From Lachnospiraceae bacterium (GTDB taxonomy: Bacteria; Bacillota; Clostridia; Lachnospirales; Lachnospiraceae): 17,262 nucleotides of DNA. This document shows, piece by piece, positions 5,944-13,675 of the stretch (position 1 is its first letter; each line of letters opens with the position of its first letter). The DNA is taken from assembly GCA_015057205.1 (NCBI GenBank), contig SVEW01000041.1:1-17262 (forward strand), given 5' to 3'. Both the position numbers and the translations under genes were made by a program. The notes beneath the pieces are model-generated. The model was not told the DNA's origin. It did no database searches and was given only the letters and a program-made list of their open reading frames with translations.

Positions 5944-7860
5944 ATGCCATCCACATTTTTTGGACTAGTAATTGCAGATTCCGGTTTGAGAACTTATCAG
6001 ACCGCGGTAAATACATCCGGTAACAATATCTCCAACGAGCAGACCAAAGGCTATTCTCGTCAGGAGGCCACCATGGTAGCATCTGAGGCTATGCGGATTT
6101 ATGCAAAATACGGAAGCGCCGGTACCGGTGTGGAAGTAACACAGATTATGCAGCAGCGAGATATCTATTACGATATGAAATACTGGATTAACCAGGCTAA
6201 GCTTGGAGAACAAGACACCAGAGCGGAGTATCTTCGTCAGATGGAAACTTATTTAAAGGATGAAGAGACCGTAGTAAACGGGGAGCGCAAGACGGTGGGC
6301 TTCACCAGTATTTTTGGAGATATGTTCAACGCATTGGATACTTTAAAAACCGATGCGTCCAGTTCTACAACCCGAAACGCATATATTTCACGGGCGAAGA
6401 GTCTTGCAGAATATTTTAACAGTGTTAGTATTCAGTTGTCTGAACTGCAGGCGGAAATTAACGGTGTTATTGCCACCAAGGTGGAACAGATTAACAGCAT
6501 TGGGCAGAAAATTGCAAGCTTGACCAAACAGATTAACATCATCGAACAGCAGGGCGGATATGCCAATGAATTGCGTGATGAACGAAATCTTTTGGTAGAT
6601 GAATTGTCAACGTTAGTTCCGGTAGAAGTAAAGGAAAGTCCGGTGAAAAACACCAATTATCCGGAAATGTATACCGGAGCGACCAACTATATTGTAAAAA
6701 TTAATGGACAGAAACTGGTAGATACCTACGATTACGAGAAGTTGTTGTGTGTACCGAGAAAAATCGAAAGTAGCATCAACATCATGGATGAAGTAGGTCT
6801 TTATGATATTTACTGGGCACAGAATGCATCTTCTGACGAACCGAGCAGCATGAAGTTAGAATTAAACAGCAACACCATGACCGGTGAGTTGAAGGCATTG
6901 TACCAGTTGCGAGATGGAAACAATAGCAAGGGATTTAGTGGAACCATTACCAAGATTCCGGCAAGCGAAAATGAGTGGCCGAAGAAGATTACCATTAGCT
7001 CCCCATCCATCACCGATCCGCGAAAAATCAGTATGCCACCATATGGTTGTATTACCTTAGATAATGTGGATTATTTGTACAGTAGCTATACCATGAAGGA
7101 AGAGAACGGGCAGGTAACTTTTGAATTCGCCTTGAAAGAGGAGGCAGATGGAAGTCCGGTGCAGGCAGCCAAGTTAAATAAGATGTTAAACAAAACAGCG
7201 GAAATTGGTGCCAGCGTTGATTTCATGGGTATTCCGTACTATCAGGATCAGCTGAATGAATTCGTTCGAAGTTTTGCACAGGCTTACAATGACATTTCTA
7301 CACAAGGTGTTGGTAAGGACGGCAAGCCGGCAAGCGAGTTTTTTGTAGCAAAGGATTTGGTAAACGGTGGCGAATACAGCTATTCGAACTATACCACAAC
7401 GACGGCAGGAGCAGCCACCATCTACGCGGATAATTATTACTATACGTATCTGACAGCAAAGAATTTCAGTGTATCCCAGAAAGCTATCGACAATCCGGAT
7501 AGCATAGCAGTACACCGCAAAGAGCCGTGGGTAAATGGTATTGATTCTTATGACGTGGTGGATCAGCTTTTGGATTTAAAACACAAGACCGGCATGTTCC
7601 GTGGTGGAAAAGCGGCAGATTTTCTGTCTTGTCTTTTATCCGATATTTCTGTTGATACACAAAAGGCAGAAATTTTTACAAAAAATTACGAGAATTTGAA
7701 TCAGGCGATTCAGACACAGCGTATGAGCGTGTCAAGTGTTGATAAAGATGAAGAAGCATTGAATCTGGTGAAATTCCAGAAATCATATAACTTATCTTCT
7801 AAATTAGTACAGGTTTTACAGGAGATGTATGACCGACTGATTTTGGAAACAGGCGTGTAA
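5944..7860 (+). CDS. flgK: FlgK-type hook-associated protein (second copy)
   Basis: The 638-residue protein again has the N-terminal FlgK signature (GLVIADSGLRTYQTAVNTSGNNISNEQTKGYSRQEATM). Its long helical segment (about 150 to 215) ends in NELRDERNLLVDELSTLVPVEV. The C-terminal FlgK helix reads SVDKDEEALNLVKFQKSYNLSSKLVQVLQEMYDRLI. It differs widely from the first copy in the centre (about 225 to 560), so it is a diverged paralogue, not a recent duplicate. Both copies probably contribute to the hook-filament junction as two protein types or layers; that is inference. ATG 5944 follows an AGCAGG ribosome site. The flgL gene begins 14 bases after it. Confidence 0.88.
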   Translation: MPSTFFGLVIADSGLRTYQTAVNTSGNNISNEQTKGYSRQEATMVASEAMRIYAKYGSAGTGVEVTQIMQQRDIYYDMKYWINQAKLGEQDTRAEYLRQMETYLKDEETVVNGERKTVGFTSIFGDMFNALDTLKTDASSSTTRNAYISRAKSLAEYFNSVSIQLSELQAEINGVIATKVEQINSIGQKIASLTKQINIIEQQGGYANELRDERNLLVDELSTLVPVEVKESPVKNTNYPEMYTGATNYIVKINGQKLVDTYDYEKLLCVPRKIESSINIMDEVGLYDIYWAQNASSDEPSSMKLELNSNTMTGELKALYQLRDGNNSKGFSGTITKIPASENEWPKKITISSPSITDPRKISMPPYGCITLDNVDYLYSSYTMKEENGQVTFEFALKEEADGSPVQAAKLNKMLNKTAEIGASVDFMGIPYYQDQLNEFVRSFAQAYNDISTQGVGKDGKPASEFFVAKDLVNGGEYSYSNYTTTTAGAATIYADNYYYTYLTAKNFSVSQKAIDNPDSIAVHRKEPWVNGIDSYDVVDQLLDLKHKTGMFRGGKAADFLSCLLSDISVDTQKAEIFTKNYENLNQAIQTQRMSVSSVDKDEEALNLVKFQKSYNLSSKLVQVLQEMYDRLILETGV

Positions 7861-7874
7861 GGAGGGAGTAACCT

Positions 7875-9884
7875 ATGAGAATTACCAATAGCATGATTAC
7901 AATGCATAACAAGAGAAATATTAATACAACAAAGGAATTGACGGATAAATATAACGAGCAGATGTCGACCCAGAAGAAGATTAGTAAACCGTCGGATGAT
8001 CCGGTTGTGGCTATTCGTTCTCTTAGGTTGCGTGATTCCCTGAATGAAGTAAAACAGTATGTGGATAAAAATATTCCGGATGCTAGTTCCTGGCTGGAGA
8101 ATACGGAGAGTGCGCTTAAAAATATTCAAGAGAATTTAAGTGATGCCTATAAAGCGTGTGAAAGTGCAGCAACCGGTCACTTGACTACAGAAGATAGAAA
8201 TACGCTGATGCAGAACCTGCAGGCAATTTCTGATCATATTTACCAGCAGGGTAATACGGATTATGCAGGAAGAACTGTTTTTACGGGCTATAAAACGAAT
8301 AAGACCCTTACATTTCAAGAAGATACCACAAATATGAAGTATGATATAGATGAGAGCTTTGGTGTGAAGGATATTAAGCAAAAAAGCGAATATACCAATA
8401 CCATGAGCGTACCGACCAACTGGAACGACGGAACGGCAGGTCTTGACCAGGGCTATCCGTTGGAAAAAGAAATGGATCGTTATTATGTGGACCGCATTCG
8501 CTTGGCGTATGCAAAGGTTGGTACTGTGGCTCCGGATTTGAATATTACCATGTTCAAAGGTGAGCAAACCGTAATGGAAAGCTTTTCTGAGTATGCTATG
8601 GTAGATGCGGCAACTCTGCCACAGTCTCAGCAGGATAAGCAGTTGACGGCAATGCCAACACTGACCTCCATTGCAGATCAGATGGCGGCTGATGAAGCCA
8701 GTGGACGCACTGGTGTGCATACCGTAGAAATAAATGGTAATATACAGACAGAGCGTTACATTACGGCAGACAATACGTTGATGGAAGAAGTTACCGTGTG
8801 GGATGTGGATGCAACCGGGGCAAATACCACCAATGCATTAGAGAAAACAACCACCATGCGGAAAGCAGATGGTAGTTATACAAAGATTTTTAAAGATGTG
8901 GTAAATGGTACAACCAAGGCTACTGTGAAGGAACAGGATGCTACTACAGGACTTTGGAGTACGCGTTCTATTGACAGTGATGGTAAAGTGGGCCAGTTCC
9001 AGTTAGAAACCATTTCTTTACAGGAATGGGAAAAAAGTAAATTCACCGAGCAGGAAGATGATCCGGCGAATCCGGGAGAGAAAATTTACAAGGTTCCGAA
9101 TCCGAACACTGTATACTACATTCCGGAAACCGGTGAGCTGATTCTTGGTGAGAATGTCAGTAAAACCTTCAAGCAGGATGCCTTGAACCGCGAGAACAAC
9201 AAGCAGGATGCATTCAAGCTAGATGTGACCTACGAAAAGACCCAGTTTATGCGTGGCGAGGTTCGTCCGGAAATGTATTTTAACTGTGTGGATAAGACCA
9301 ATCCGGATGTGAAGGAGCATATTTCCTACACTAGACAGCAGCAGGATATTTCCTACACTGTTGCGATGGAGCAGGAGCTTAAGGTAAATACCCAGGCCGG
9401 ACAGGATGGAATCCTAAGTACCGACATTGGTAGAGACATAGAAGAATTAATTGATGCTATTCGTGCTGCACAGGATGCAATTGACAAAGTGGAGAAACTT
9501 ACCAACTTAAAGAATAATCCGTTGCATGCATCGGAAGATCATCAGAAGATTTTAGACCAGTGGTTGGAAGCAGCAAACCGCGAGAAGACCTATTTGGAGG
9601 ACAACTTAAAGAACCTGTTTTCCAATGGAATTACCGCATTCCAGAATTACGAGCAGGTTGTTAACCTGGCAAAGACGGACGTAGGATCCCGTGTGAGTCG
9701 TCTGGAATTGACCAAAACCAGAATGACCACCCAGAAGACTACGCTGAACACCTTAATCAAGGACAACGAGGATCGTGAGTTATCCGACATCCTGATTGAT
9801 TACAAGGCAGCGTACAATTCCTACGAGTCTTCCTTGAAGGCAGCAGCAAAGATTAACGAACTATCATTATTAAATTACTTATAA
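7875..9884 (+). CDS. flgL: FlgL, hook-filament junction protein, unusually long
   Basis: At 669 residues this is about twice the usual FlgL (about 300). The N-terminus (MRITNSMITMHNKRNINTTKELTDKYNEQMSTQKKISKPSDDPVVAIRSLRLRDSL...YAGRTVFTGYKTN, 1 to about 150) and the C-terminus (about 505 to 669, ending SDILIDYKAAYNSYESSLKAAAKINELSLLNYL) are the flagellin-like coiled core. Between them lies an insert of about 350 residues. It is rich in Thr, Asp and Glu and contains an NTVYYIPETGELILGENV patch and a YEKTQFMRGEVRPEMYFNC patch, likely a surface-exposed domain. AAGGAGG precedes the ATG. It works with FlgK beneath the filament and is the last structural gene before fliW. Confidence 0.9.
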   Translation: MRITNSMITMHNKRNINTTKELTDKYNEQMSTQKKISKPSDDPVVAIRSLRLRDSLNEVKQYVDKNIPDASSWLENTESALKNIQENLSDAYKACESAATGHLTTEDRNTLMQNLQAISDHIYQQGNTDYAGRTVFTGYKTNKTLTFQEDTTNMKYDIDESFGVKDIKQKSEYTNTMSVPTNWNDGTAGLDQGYPLEKEMDRYYVDRIRLAYAKVGTVAPDLNITMFKGEQTVMESFSEYAMVDAATLPQSQQDKQLTAMPTLTSIADQMAADEASGRTGVHTVEINGNIQTERYITADNTLMEEVTVWDVDATGANTTNALEKTTTMRKADGSYTKIFKDVVNGTTKATVKEQDATTGLWSTRSIDSDGKVGQFQLETISLQEWEKSKFTEQEDDPANPGEKIYKVPNPNTVYYIPETGELILGENVSKTFKQDALNRENNKQDAFKLDVTYEKTQFMRGEVRPEMYFNCVDKTNPDVKEHISYTRQQQDISYTVAMEQELKVNTQAGQDGILSTDIGRDIEELIDAIRAAQDAIDKVEKLTNLKNNPLHASEDHQKILDQWLEAANREKTYLEDNLKNLFSNGITAFQNYEQVVNLAKTDVGSRVSRLELTKTRMTTQKTTLNTLIKDNEDRELSDILIDYKAAYNSYESSLKAAAKINELSLLNYL

Positions 9885-9896
9885 AACGGACTAGAG

Positions 9897-9937
9897 AAAG
9901 GAGAGCGGCCGCCATGGCCGCAACAAAGGTATGTTAG
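9897..9937 (+). promoter_or_regulatory. fliW ribosome site split by a GC hairpin, with overlapping 7-codon ORF
   Basis: AAAGGAG (9897-9903) lies 27 bases before the fliW ATG (9931). Between them a perfect 6-bp hairpin GCGGCC (9905-9910) / GGCCGC (9916-9921) closes a GCCAT loop. Folding it out brings the ribosome site to about 10 bases from the start. The loop also begins an ATG (9914) that is 10 bases from AAAGGAG and encodes seven codons (MAATKVC), stopping at 9935-9937, overlapping the fliW start. Either hairpin bridging or termination-reinitiation could set fliW translation. Confidence 0.6.
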
Positions 9938-10395
9938 TAGAATCAAGATTATTTGGGGAAATTGAAGTAGATGACAGCAAGATTGTATATTTTGAAAACG
10001 GAATCATTGGATTCCCGGATCTTAAGAATTTTGCAGTAATCTACGATGAAGAGAAAAAGGACAGCAAAATCTCCTGGTTGCAGAGCATGGACGAAGGCGC
10101 TTTTGCCTTGCCGGTTATGAATCCAACAGTGATTGAGCCGGGATACGATCCATTTGTAGAGGACGAACTGTTGAAACCATTGGGAGAATTGAATTCCGCT
10201 AACCTTTGTGTTCTGGTAACTGTAAAGGTACCAAGTGACTTAAAGAAAATGAGCGTTAACCTCAAAGCCCCGATTATCATCAATATCGAGAATCGCAAAG
10301 GCGCCCAGTTAATCGTTGAGGACGATTATCCGGTAGTCAAAGAGATTTACGATGTGTTGCAGGCAGCAAAAGAACAGGGACAGGAGGGGAAATAA
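9931..10395 (+). CDS. fliW: FliW, flagellin-binding antagonist of CsrA
   Basis: The 154-residue protein matches FliW over its length (LFGEIEVDDSKIVYFENGIIGFPDLKNFAVI...SWLQSMDEGAFALPVMNPTVIEPGYDPFV...NLCVLVTVKVP...SVNLKAPIIINIENRKGAQLIVEDDYPVVKEIY). FliW is a cytoplasmic beta-barrel protein. In B. subtilis it binds either flagellin or CsrA. When flagellin leaves through the exporter, freed FliW binds CsrA and relieves repression of flagellin translation. The csrA gene begins on the base after this stop, the conserved pairing. The start ATG 9931 is set by homology; its upstream ribosome site is unusual and is described separately. Confidence 0.95.
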   Translation: MLVESRLFGEIEVDDSKIVYFENGIIGFPDLKNFAVIYDEEKKDSKISWLQSMDEGAFALPVMNPTVIEPGYDPFVEDELLKPLGELNSANLCVLVTVKVPSDLKKMSVNLKAPIIINIENRKGAQLIVEDDYPVVKEIYDVLQAAKEQGQEGK

Positions 10396-10611
10396 ATGTT
10401 AGCACTGACTAGAAAAAAAGGCGAAGCCTTAGTACTGAATAATAATATCGAGATAACCGTTCTTGAGGTAAAAGGCGATCAGGTAAAAATCGGAATCCAG
10501 GCACCGAAGGAGGTATCCATTTACCGAAAAGAAATTTATCTACAAATTCAGCAGGAAAATGAAGCGGCAATGAGTAATGAAGGTATTGAGAATCTGAAAA
10601 ATCTGTTCTAA
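10396..10611 (+). CDS. csrA: CsrA, RNA-binding translational regulator
   Basis: This 71-residue protein is a member of the CsrA/RsmA family of homodimers, which bind GGA motifs in hairpin loops, often over ribosome sites. The two RNA-contact regions are intact: LALTRKKGE with Leu4 and Arg6, and VSIYRKEIY with Arg44. The C-terminal helix (about 45 to 71) is longer than in E. coli CsrA, as in FliW-controlled CsrA proteins. Asn55, the residue whose change disrupts FliW control in B. subtilis, is kept. AGGAGGGG near the end of fliW supplies its ribosome site, so the two genes are tightly coupled. Candidate targets in this window are the hairpins before flgK, flaG and flagellin 1. Confidence 0.97.
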   Translation: MLALTRKKGEALVLNNNIEITVLEVKGDQVKIGIQAPKEVSIYRKEIYLQIQQENEAAMSNEGIENLKNLF

Positions 10612-10642
10612 TACTTTTTCACGAATTATTTACAAATACGGG

Positions 10643-10669
10643 TTAAGAACGAAAAAAAAACTCCGATAT
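10643..10669 (+). promoter_or_regulatory. sigma-D promoter of the flaG-fliD-fliS operon
   Basis: TTAA (10643-10646), 15 bases, then TCCGATAT (10662-10669) fits the sigma-D consensus with one mismatch in each half. The -35 region GGGTTAAGA is shared with the flagellin-1 promoter. A CACGAATTATTTACAA element lies 21 to 23 bases upstream of the -35. The leader carries a CCCC/GGGG hairpin (10693-10705) and then a CsrA-type hairpin. Confidence 0.75.
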
Positions 10670-10714
10670 AATAGATATAGCAAAGGAGTGTGCCCCGCTA
10701 TGGGGAGATTTTCG

Positions 10715-10730
10715 TTCACATGGAGGTGAG
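10715..10730 (+). promoter_or_regulatory. CsrA-type hairpin covering the flaG ribosome site
   Basis: TTCAC (10715-10719) pairs with GTGAG (10726-10730; one T-G pair), leaving the hexaloop ATGGAG (10720-10725) closed by C-G. This is the ANGGAN loop recognised by CsrA. The ribosome site GGAGGTGA begins inside the loop and runs into the 3' arm. CsrA bound here would block translation of flaG. Binding is inferred. Confidence 0.6.
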
Positions 10731-10736
10731 AATACG

Positions 10737-11168
10737 ATGTCAATAGAATCGATTAAGTCCGTCGGCATGACCTATCAGGCCGCAACATCCAATACTGTAA
10801 CAAAAAAGAATACGGAAACTGTGGATAAAACTGCGGAGGATAAGGCAGTTGCGCAGGAAGTTGAAGCGAAAAATGTGGATTTCAAGGTGCGTGAGACGGG
10901 CAACCGAAATTCGGAACAGGAACAGAATGCACAGGAAGAAAACCGCAAGGCTGCAGAAGCGATTAAGAAAGCGGTTAGTGAGATGAATAAACAGAGTGCG
11001 AATAAAACCGTACAGTTTGGTGTTCATGAAGCGACCAATCGAATGACCATTAAGATTCTGGATGCCGGCACCCGTAAAGTGATTAAGGAATTCCCTGCTG
11101 AGGAGTCTTTGGATCTCATCGCAAAGGCCTGGGAATTAGCCGGAATTATGATTGATGAGAAACGTTAG
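10737..11168 (+). CDS. flaG: FlaG family flagellar protein
   Basis: The 143-residue protein has a low-complexity, Glu/Lys/Asn-rich N-terminal part (about 15 to 75). Its conserved FlaG domain (about 80 to 143) reads VQFGVHEATNRMTIKILDAGTRKVIKEFPAEESLDLIAKAWELAGIMIDEKR. FlaG/YvyC proteins accompany fliD and fliS and influence filament length in several bacteria, though the mechanism is poorly defined. The ATG at 10737 follows GGAGGTGA. The fliD ribosome site overlaps the end of this gene, so translation of the two is likely linked. A sigma-D promoter and a CsrA-type hairpin lie in its leader. Confidence 0.85.
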   Translation: MSIESIKSVGMTYQAATSNTVTKKNTETVDKTAEDKAVAQEVEAKNVDFKVRETGNRNSEQEQNAQEENRKAAEAIKKAVSEMNKQSANKTVQFGVHEATNRMTIKILDAGTRKVIKEFPAEESLDLIAKAWELAGIMIDEKR

Positions 11169-11179
11169 GAGGTAAGAAT

Positions 11180-12700
11180 ATGCCAATTCGTCTAACAGGA
11201 ATTGCTTCCGGTATGGATACCGATGCTATGGTAAAAGAGTTAGTATCCGCCTATAGCATGAAGAAAACAAGTATTGAAAAGAAAAAAACCAAGATGGAGT
11301 GGACCAAGGAAGCTTGGAAAGATATGAACTCCAAAGTCTATGGTTTCTATACAGGTGCGTTAAGTGGAATGCGTATGGCAACCACGTTTACAAGCCAGAA
11401 GAAAGTAACGGTTTCCGATCCATCAAAGGTAAGTGTTACAGCCGGAACCGGCGCCACCAATGGTACACAGACCATTCAGGTAAAGCAGTTGGCAAGAGCT
11501 GCTTACTTGACCGGTGAGAAGGTTGGTGGTGGAACCAATACGAAGTATGATAAGTCTACCAAATTAAGTGATTTAGGTGTTGGTAATGCGGGTAACATTA
11601 CGGTTACTATGGCAGACGGAACCACGAAAGTGGCAACCATTGATGGAAGTCAAAGTATTGATGAGTTTTGTAAAGATTTTTCTCAGGCAACGGGGTTAAA
11701 GGCTAAATTCGATGCGGTAAACCAGCGATTCGTTATCAATGCAGAGTCCGGATTAGAAAATGATTTTACCATTTCCGGTGACTTCTTAGATAAGGTTGGT
11801 TTGCAGGAAGAAGTAAAGGATGAGGATGGCAATCATGTATCCGGTGCTGTGAAACAGGCAGCAAGTAATGCTAAAATTCTGGTAAATGGCGCTGAGTATG
11901 AAAGCGAAAGCAATACCTTTAATGTAAATGGTATGACCATTAACGCTAGTGGTGTCACTGCAGAAGGTAACGAGATTGTTGTAAGCGTGGCAGCAGACGT
12001 AGATGGTATTTACAATAAAATTAAAGATTTCTTCAAGGATTATAACGAGTTGATAAACTTCATGACCAAGGGCTATAACGCAGAAAGTGCCAAAGATTAT
12101 GAGCCGTTAACTGATGAAGAAAAGGATGAGATGTCCGATACGGAAGTCGAGAAGTGGGAGAAGAAGATTAAAGACTCTCTATTCCGTAGGGACCAGCAGT
12201 TAAGCTCCATTATGAGTGTGATGACCACCTCTATGAGCAAGGGTTATCAGATTAATGGAAAAACCTATCATCTGTCAAGCTTTGGTATTGAAACCATGGG
12301 CTTCTTAAATGCGGCAGATGGTGAACAGAACGCATATCATATCGCAGGAAATGCGGATGATAGTGCGTATGCAAGCAAAACAGATAAATTAAAGAAGATG
12401 ATTGAAGAAGATCCGGAAACAGTACAGGAATTCTTCAAGAATCTTGCAAGCGATTTATACAGCACGTTGACTAAGAAGATGGGTAGTTCCTCTCTTAGCA
12501 GTGCATTGACAATTTACAATGATAAAGAGATGGATAACCAGTTGAAGAATATTGAGACATCCATCAAAGATTGGGAAAAGAAGATTACAACTTACGAAGA
12601 TAAGTGGTATGACAAGTTTGCGCAGATGGAGAAAGCAATGACAGAACTAAATGCGCAGCAAACCCAGTTAAGCTCCCTTTTAGGAATGGGCGGAAATTAG
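11180..12700 (+). CDS. fliD: FliD, filament cap protein
   Basis: This 506-residue protein is of usual size. The N-terminus (RLTGIASGMDTDAMVKELVSAYSMKKTSIEKKKTKMEWTKEAWKDMNSKVYGF) is the FliD_N domain. The centre (about 80 to 270) is beta-rich (GTQTIQVKQLARAAYLTG...). The C-terminal coiled part (about 275 to 506, e.g. YNKIKDFFKDYNELINFM and DNQLKNIETSIKDWEKKITTYEDKWYDKFAQMEKAM) is the FliD_C domain. FliD forms the cap under which exported flagellin is assembled. AGGAGG overlapping the flaG stop precedes its ATG. It is followed by fliS after 28 bases. Confidence 0.95.
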   Translation: MPIRLTGIASGMDTDAMVKELVSAYSMKKTSIEKKKTKMEWTKEAWKDMNSKVYGFYTGALSGMRMATTFTSQKKVTVSDPSKVSVTAGTGATNGTQTIQVKQLARAAYLTGEKVGGGTNTKYDKSTKLSDLGVGNAGNITVTMADGTTKVATIDGSQSIDEFCKDFSQATGLKAKFDAVNQRFVINAESGLENDFTISGDFLDKVGLQEEVKDEDGNHVSGAVKQAASNAKILVNGAEYESESNTFNVNGMTINASGVTAEGNEIVVSVAADVDGIYNKIKDFFKDYNELINFMTKGYNAESAKDYEPLTDEEKDEMSDTEVEKWEKKIKDSLFRRDQQLSSIMSVMTTSMSKGYQINGKTYHLSSFGIETMGFLNAADGEQNAYHIAGNADDSAYASKTDKLKKMIEEDPETVQEFFKNLASDLYSTLTKKMGSSSLSSALTIYNDKEMDNQLKNIETSIKDWEKKITTYEDKWYDKFAQMEKAMTELNAQQTQLSSLLGMGGN

Positions 12701-12728
12701 TTGTTAACAGATAAAGGAGGCGAATCAC

Positions 12729-13118
12729 ATGGCAATCACGAAAAATCCATATCAGACATATAATAATAGCCGTATTATGACGGCGACCCCGGCGGAGTTG
12801 ACTTTGATGCTCTATGATGGAGCTATCAAATTCGCCAATATTGCCAAGGCAGGCATGGAAGAGAAGAATTACGAGAAAGCCAATAATGGCGTACAGAAAG
12901 TACGTGATATTATTTCCGAGTTCCAGATTACCCTGGATCGGAAGTATCCGGTAGCAGAAGATTTTGATAAGGTGTATTCCTACATTAAGCAACGCTTATC
13001 AGAAGCAAATGTAAAGAAAGATCCGGAAATCATGGAGGAGATTCTGGGACATCTTCGTACCATGCGTGATACATGGAAGGAAGTCATGAAGTTAGCAACC
13101 ATGGCGAAGGCTAACTAA
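12729..13118 (+). CDS. fliS: FliS, flagellin export chaperone
   Basis: This 129-residue, all-helical FliS family protein has the family signature NPYQTYNNSRIMTATPAELTLMLYDGAIKFANIAKAGMEEKNYEKANNGVQKVRDIISEFQITLD, followed by DFDKVYSYIKQRLSEANVKKDPEIMEEILGHLRTMRDTWKEVM. FliS binds the flagellin C-terminus in the cytoplasm and keeps it unassembled before export. It starts after a strong AAAGGAGG site. The next gene begins 2 bases after its stop, implying translational coupling. Confidence 0.96.
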   Translation: MAITKNPYQTYNNSRIMTATPAELTLMLYDGAIKFANIAKAGMEEKNYEKANNGVQKVRDIISEFQITLDRKYPVAEDFDKVYSYIKQRLSEANVKKDPEIMEEILGHLRTMRDTWKEVMKLATMAKAN

Positions 13119-13119
13119 T

Positions 13120-13599
13120 ATGGATGAAAGACATTATTTGGATGCCTTAATTAAAAGTCTACAGCAAAAACGGGAAGTGCTGATTAAAATTATCGAGAAA
13201 AACGTCCAGCAGACAACCCTGCTTAGCCAGGAAAGTGTGGATGTGGATGTTTGGGAACGATTGGTGGATGAGAAGGGAGTTCTCATTGAACAGTTAAACT
13301 TCTTAGATGCAGGCTTTGAAGAGGTATATGAGCGTGTACATGTGATTCTAAAGGAACGAACGGATTTGTTTCGGGAAGAAGTTGCGTGCATGCAAAAGTT
13401 GATTTCGGAGATTACCGACTTGAGTGTAACCATTCAGAGTGGGGAAATGCGAAATCGGGACTTGGCAGAACGGCAATTCAGCAAATATCGAAACAAAGCA
13501 AAGTCCTTAACACAGAACAATCGTGCGGCCAAGATGTATCGCAGTTCCATGCGTGGAACCAATGCGTTAGATCCCCAGTTTATGGATAAGAAACATTAA
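13120..13599 (+). CDS. FlgN/FliT-like helical flagellar chaperone
   Basis: This 159-residue, largely coiled-coil protein spans helices at about 3 to 125 (HYLDALIKSLQQKREVLIKIIEKNVQQTTLLSQE...WERLVDEKGVLIEQLNFLDAGFEEVYERVHVILKERTDLF). It has a basic tail (NKAKSLTQNNRAAKMYRSSMRGTNALDPQFMDKKH). The EKG...LIEQLNFLDAGFEEVYERV pattern resembles the FlgN fold. Its place immediately after fliS is where FliT, the FliD chaperone, sits in other bacteria. I infer a chaperone role but cannot assign the substrate. No clear ribosome site of its own is visible, fitting coupling to fliS. Confidence 0.65.
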   Translation: MDERHYLDALIKSLQQKREVLIKIIEKNVQQTTLLSQESVDVDVWERLVDEKGVLIEQLNFLDAGFEEVYERVHVILKERTDLFREEVACMQKLISEITDLSVTIQSGEMRNRDLAERQFSKYRNKAKSLTQNNRAAKMYRSSMRGTNALDPQFMDKKH

Positions 13600-13634
13600 C
13601 ACGAATTGTTCACAAGAAAAAGTTACATAAGGGT

Positions 13635-13661
13635 TAAGATGGTTCAAAATCAACCCGATAT
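13635..13661 (+). promoter_or_regulatory. sigma-D promoter of flagellin gene 1
   Basis: TAAG (13635-13638), 15 bases, then CCCGATAT (13654-13661) fits TAAA-N15-GCCGATAT with one mismatch in each half. Predicted transcription starts near 13668, giving a leader of about 145 bases. A CACGAATTGTTCACAA element lies 32 to 34 bases upstream of the -35. Confidence 0.8.
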
Positions 13662-13675
13662 AGTAATTGTAAGCG

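Noticed and set aside
7186..8720. Minus-strand open frames opposite flgK copy 2 and flgL.
   Set aside because: They overlap well-supported flagellar genes and show Cys/His/Ile-rich antisense composition with no motifs.
9905..9917. GCGGCCGCCATGG resembles a NotI-NcoI cloning linker.
   Set aside because: The flanking sequence runs continuously from flgL into a normal fliW-csrA pair, and the sequence is explained by a hairpin symmetric about GCCAT. A vector artefact is unlikely but not excluded.
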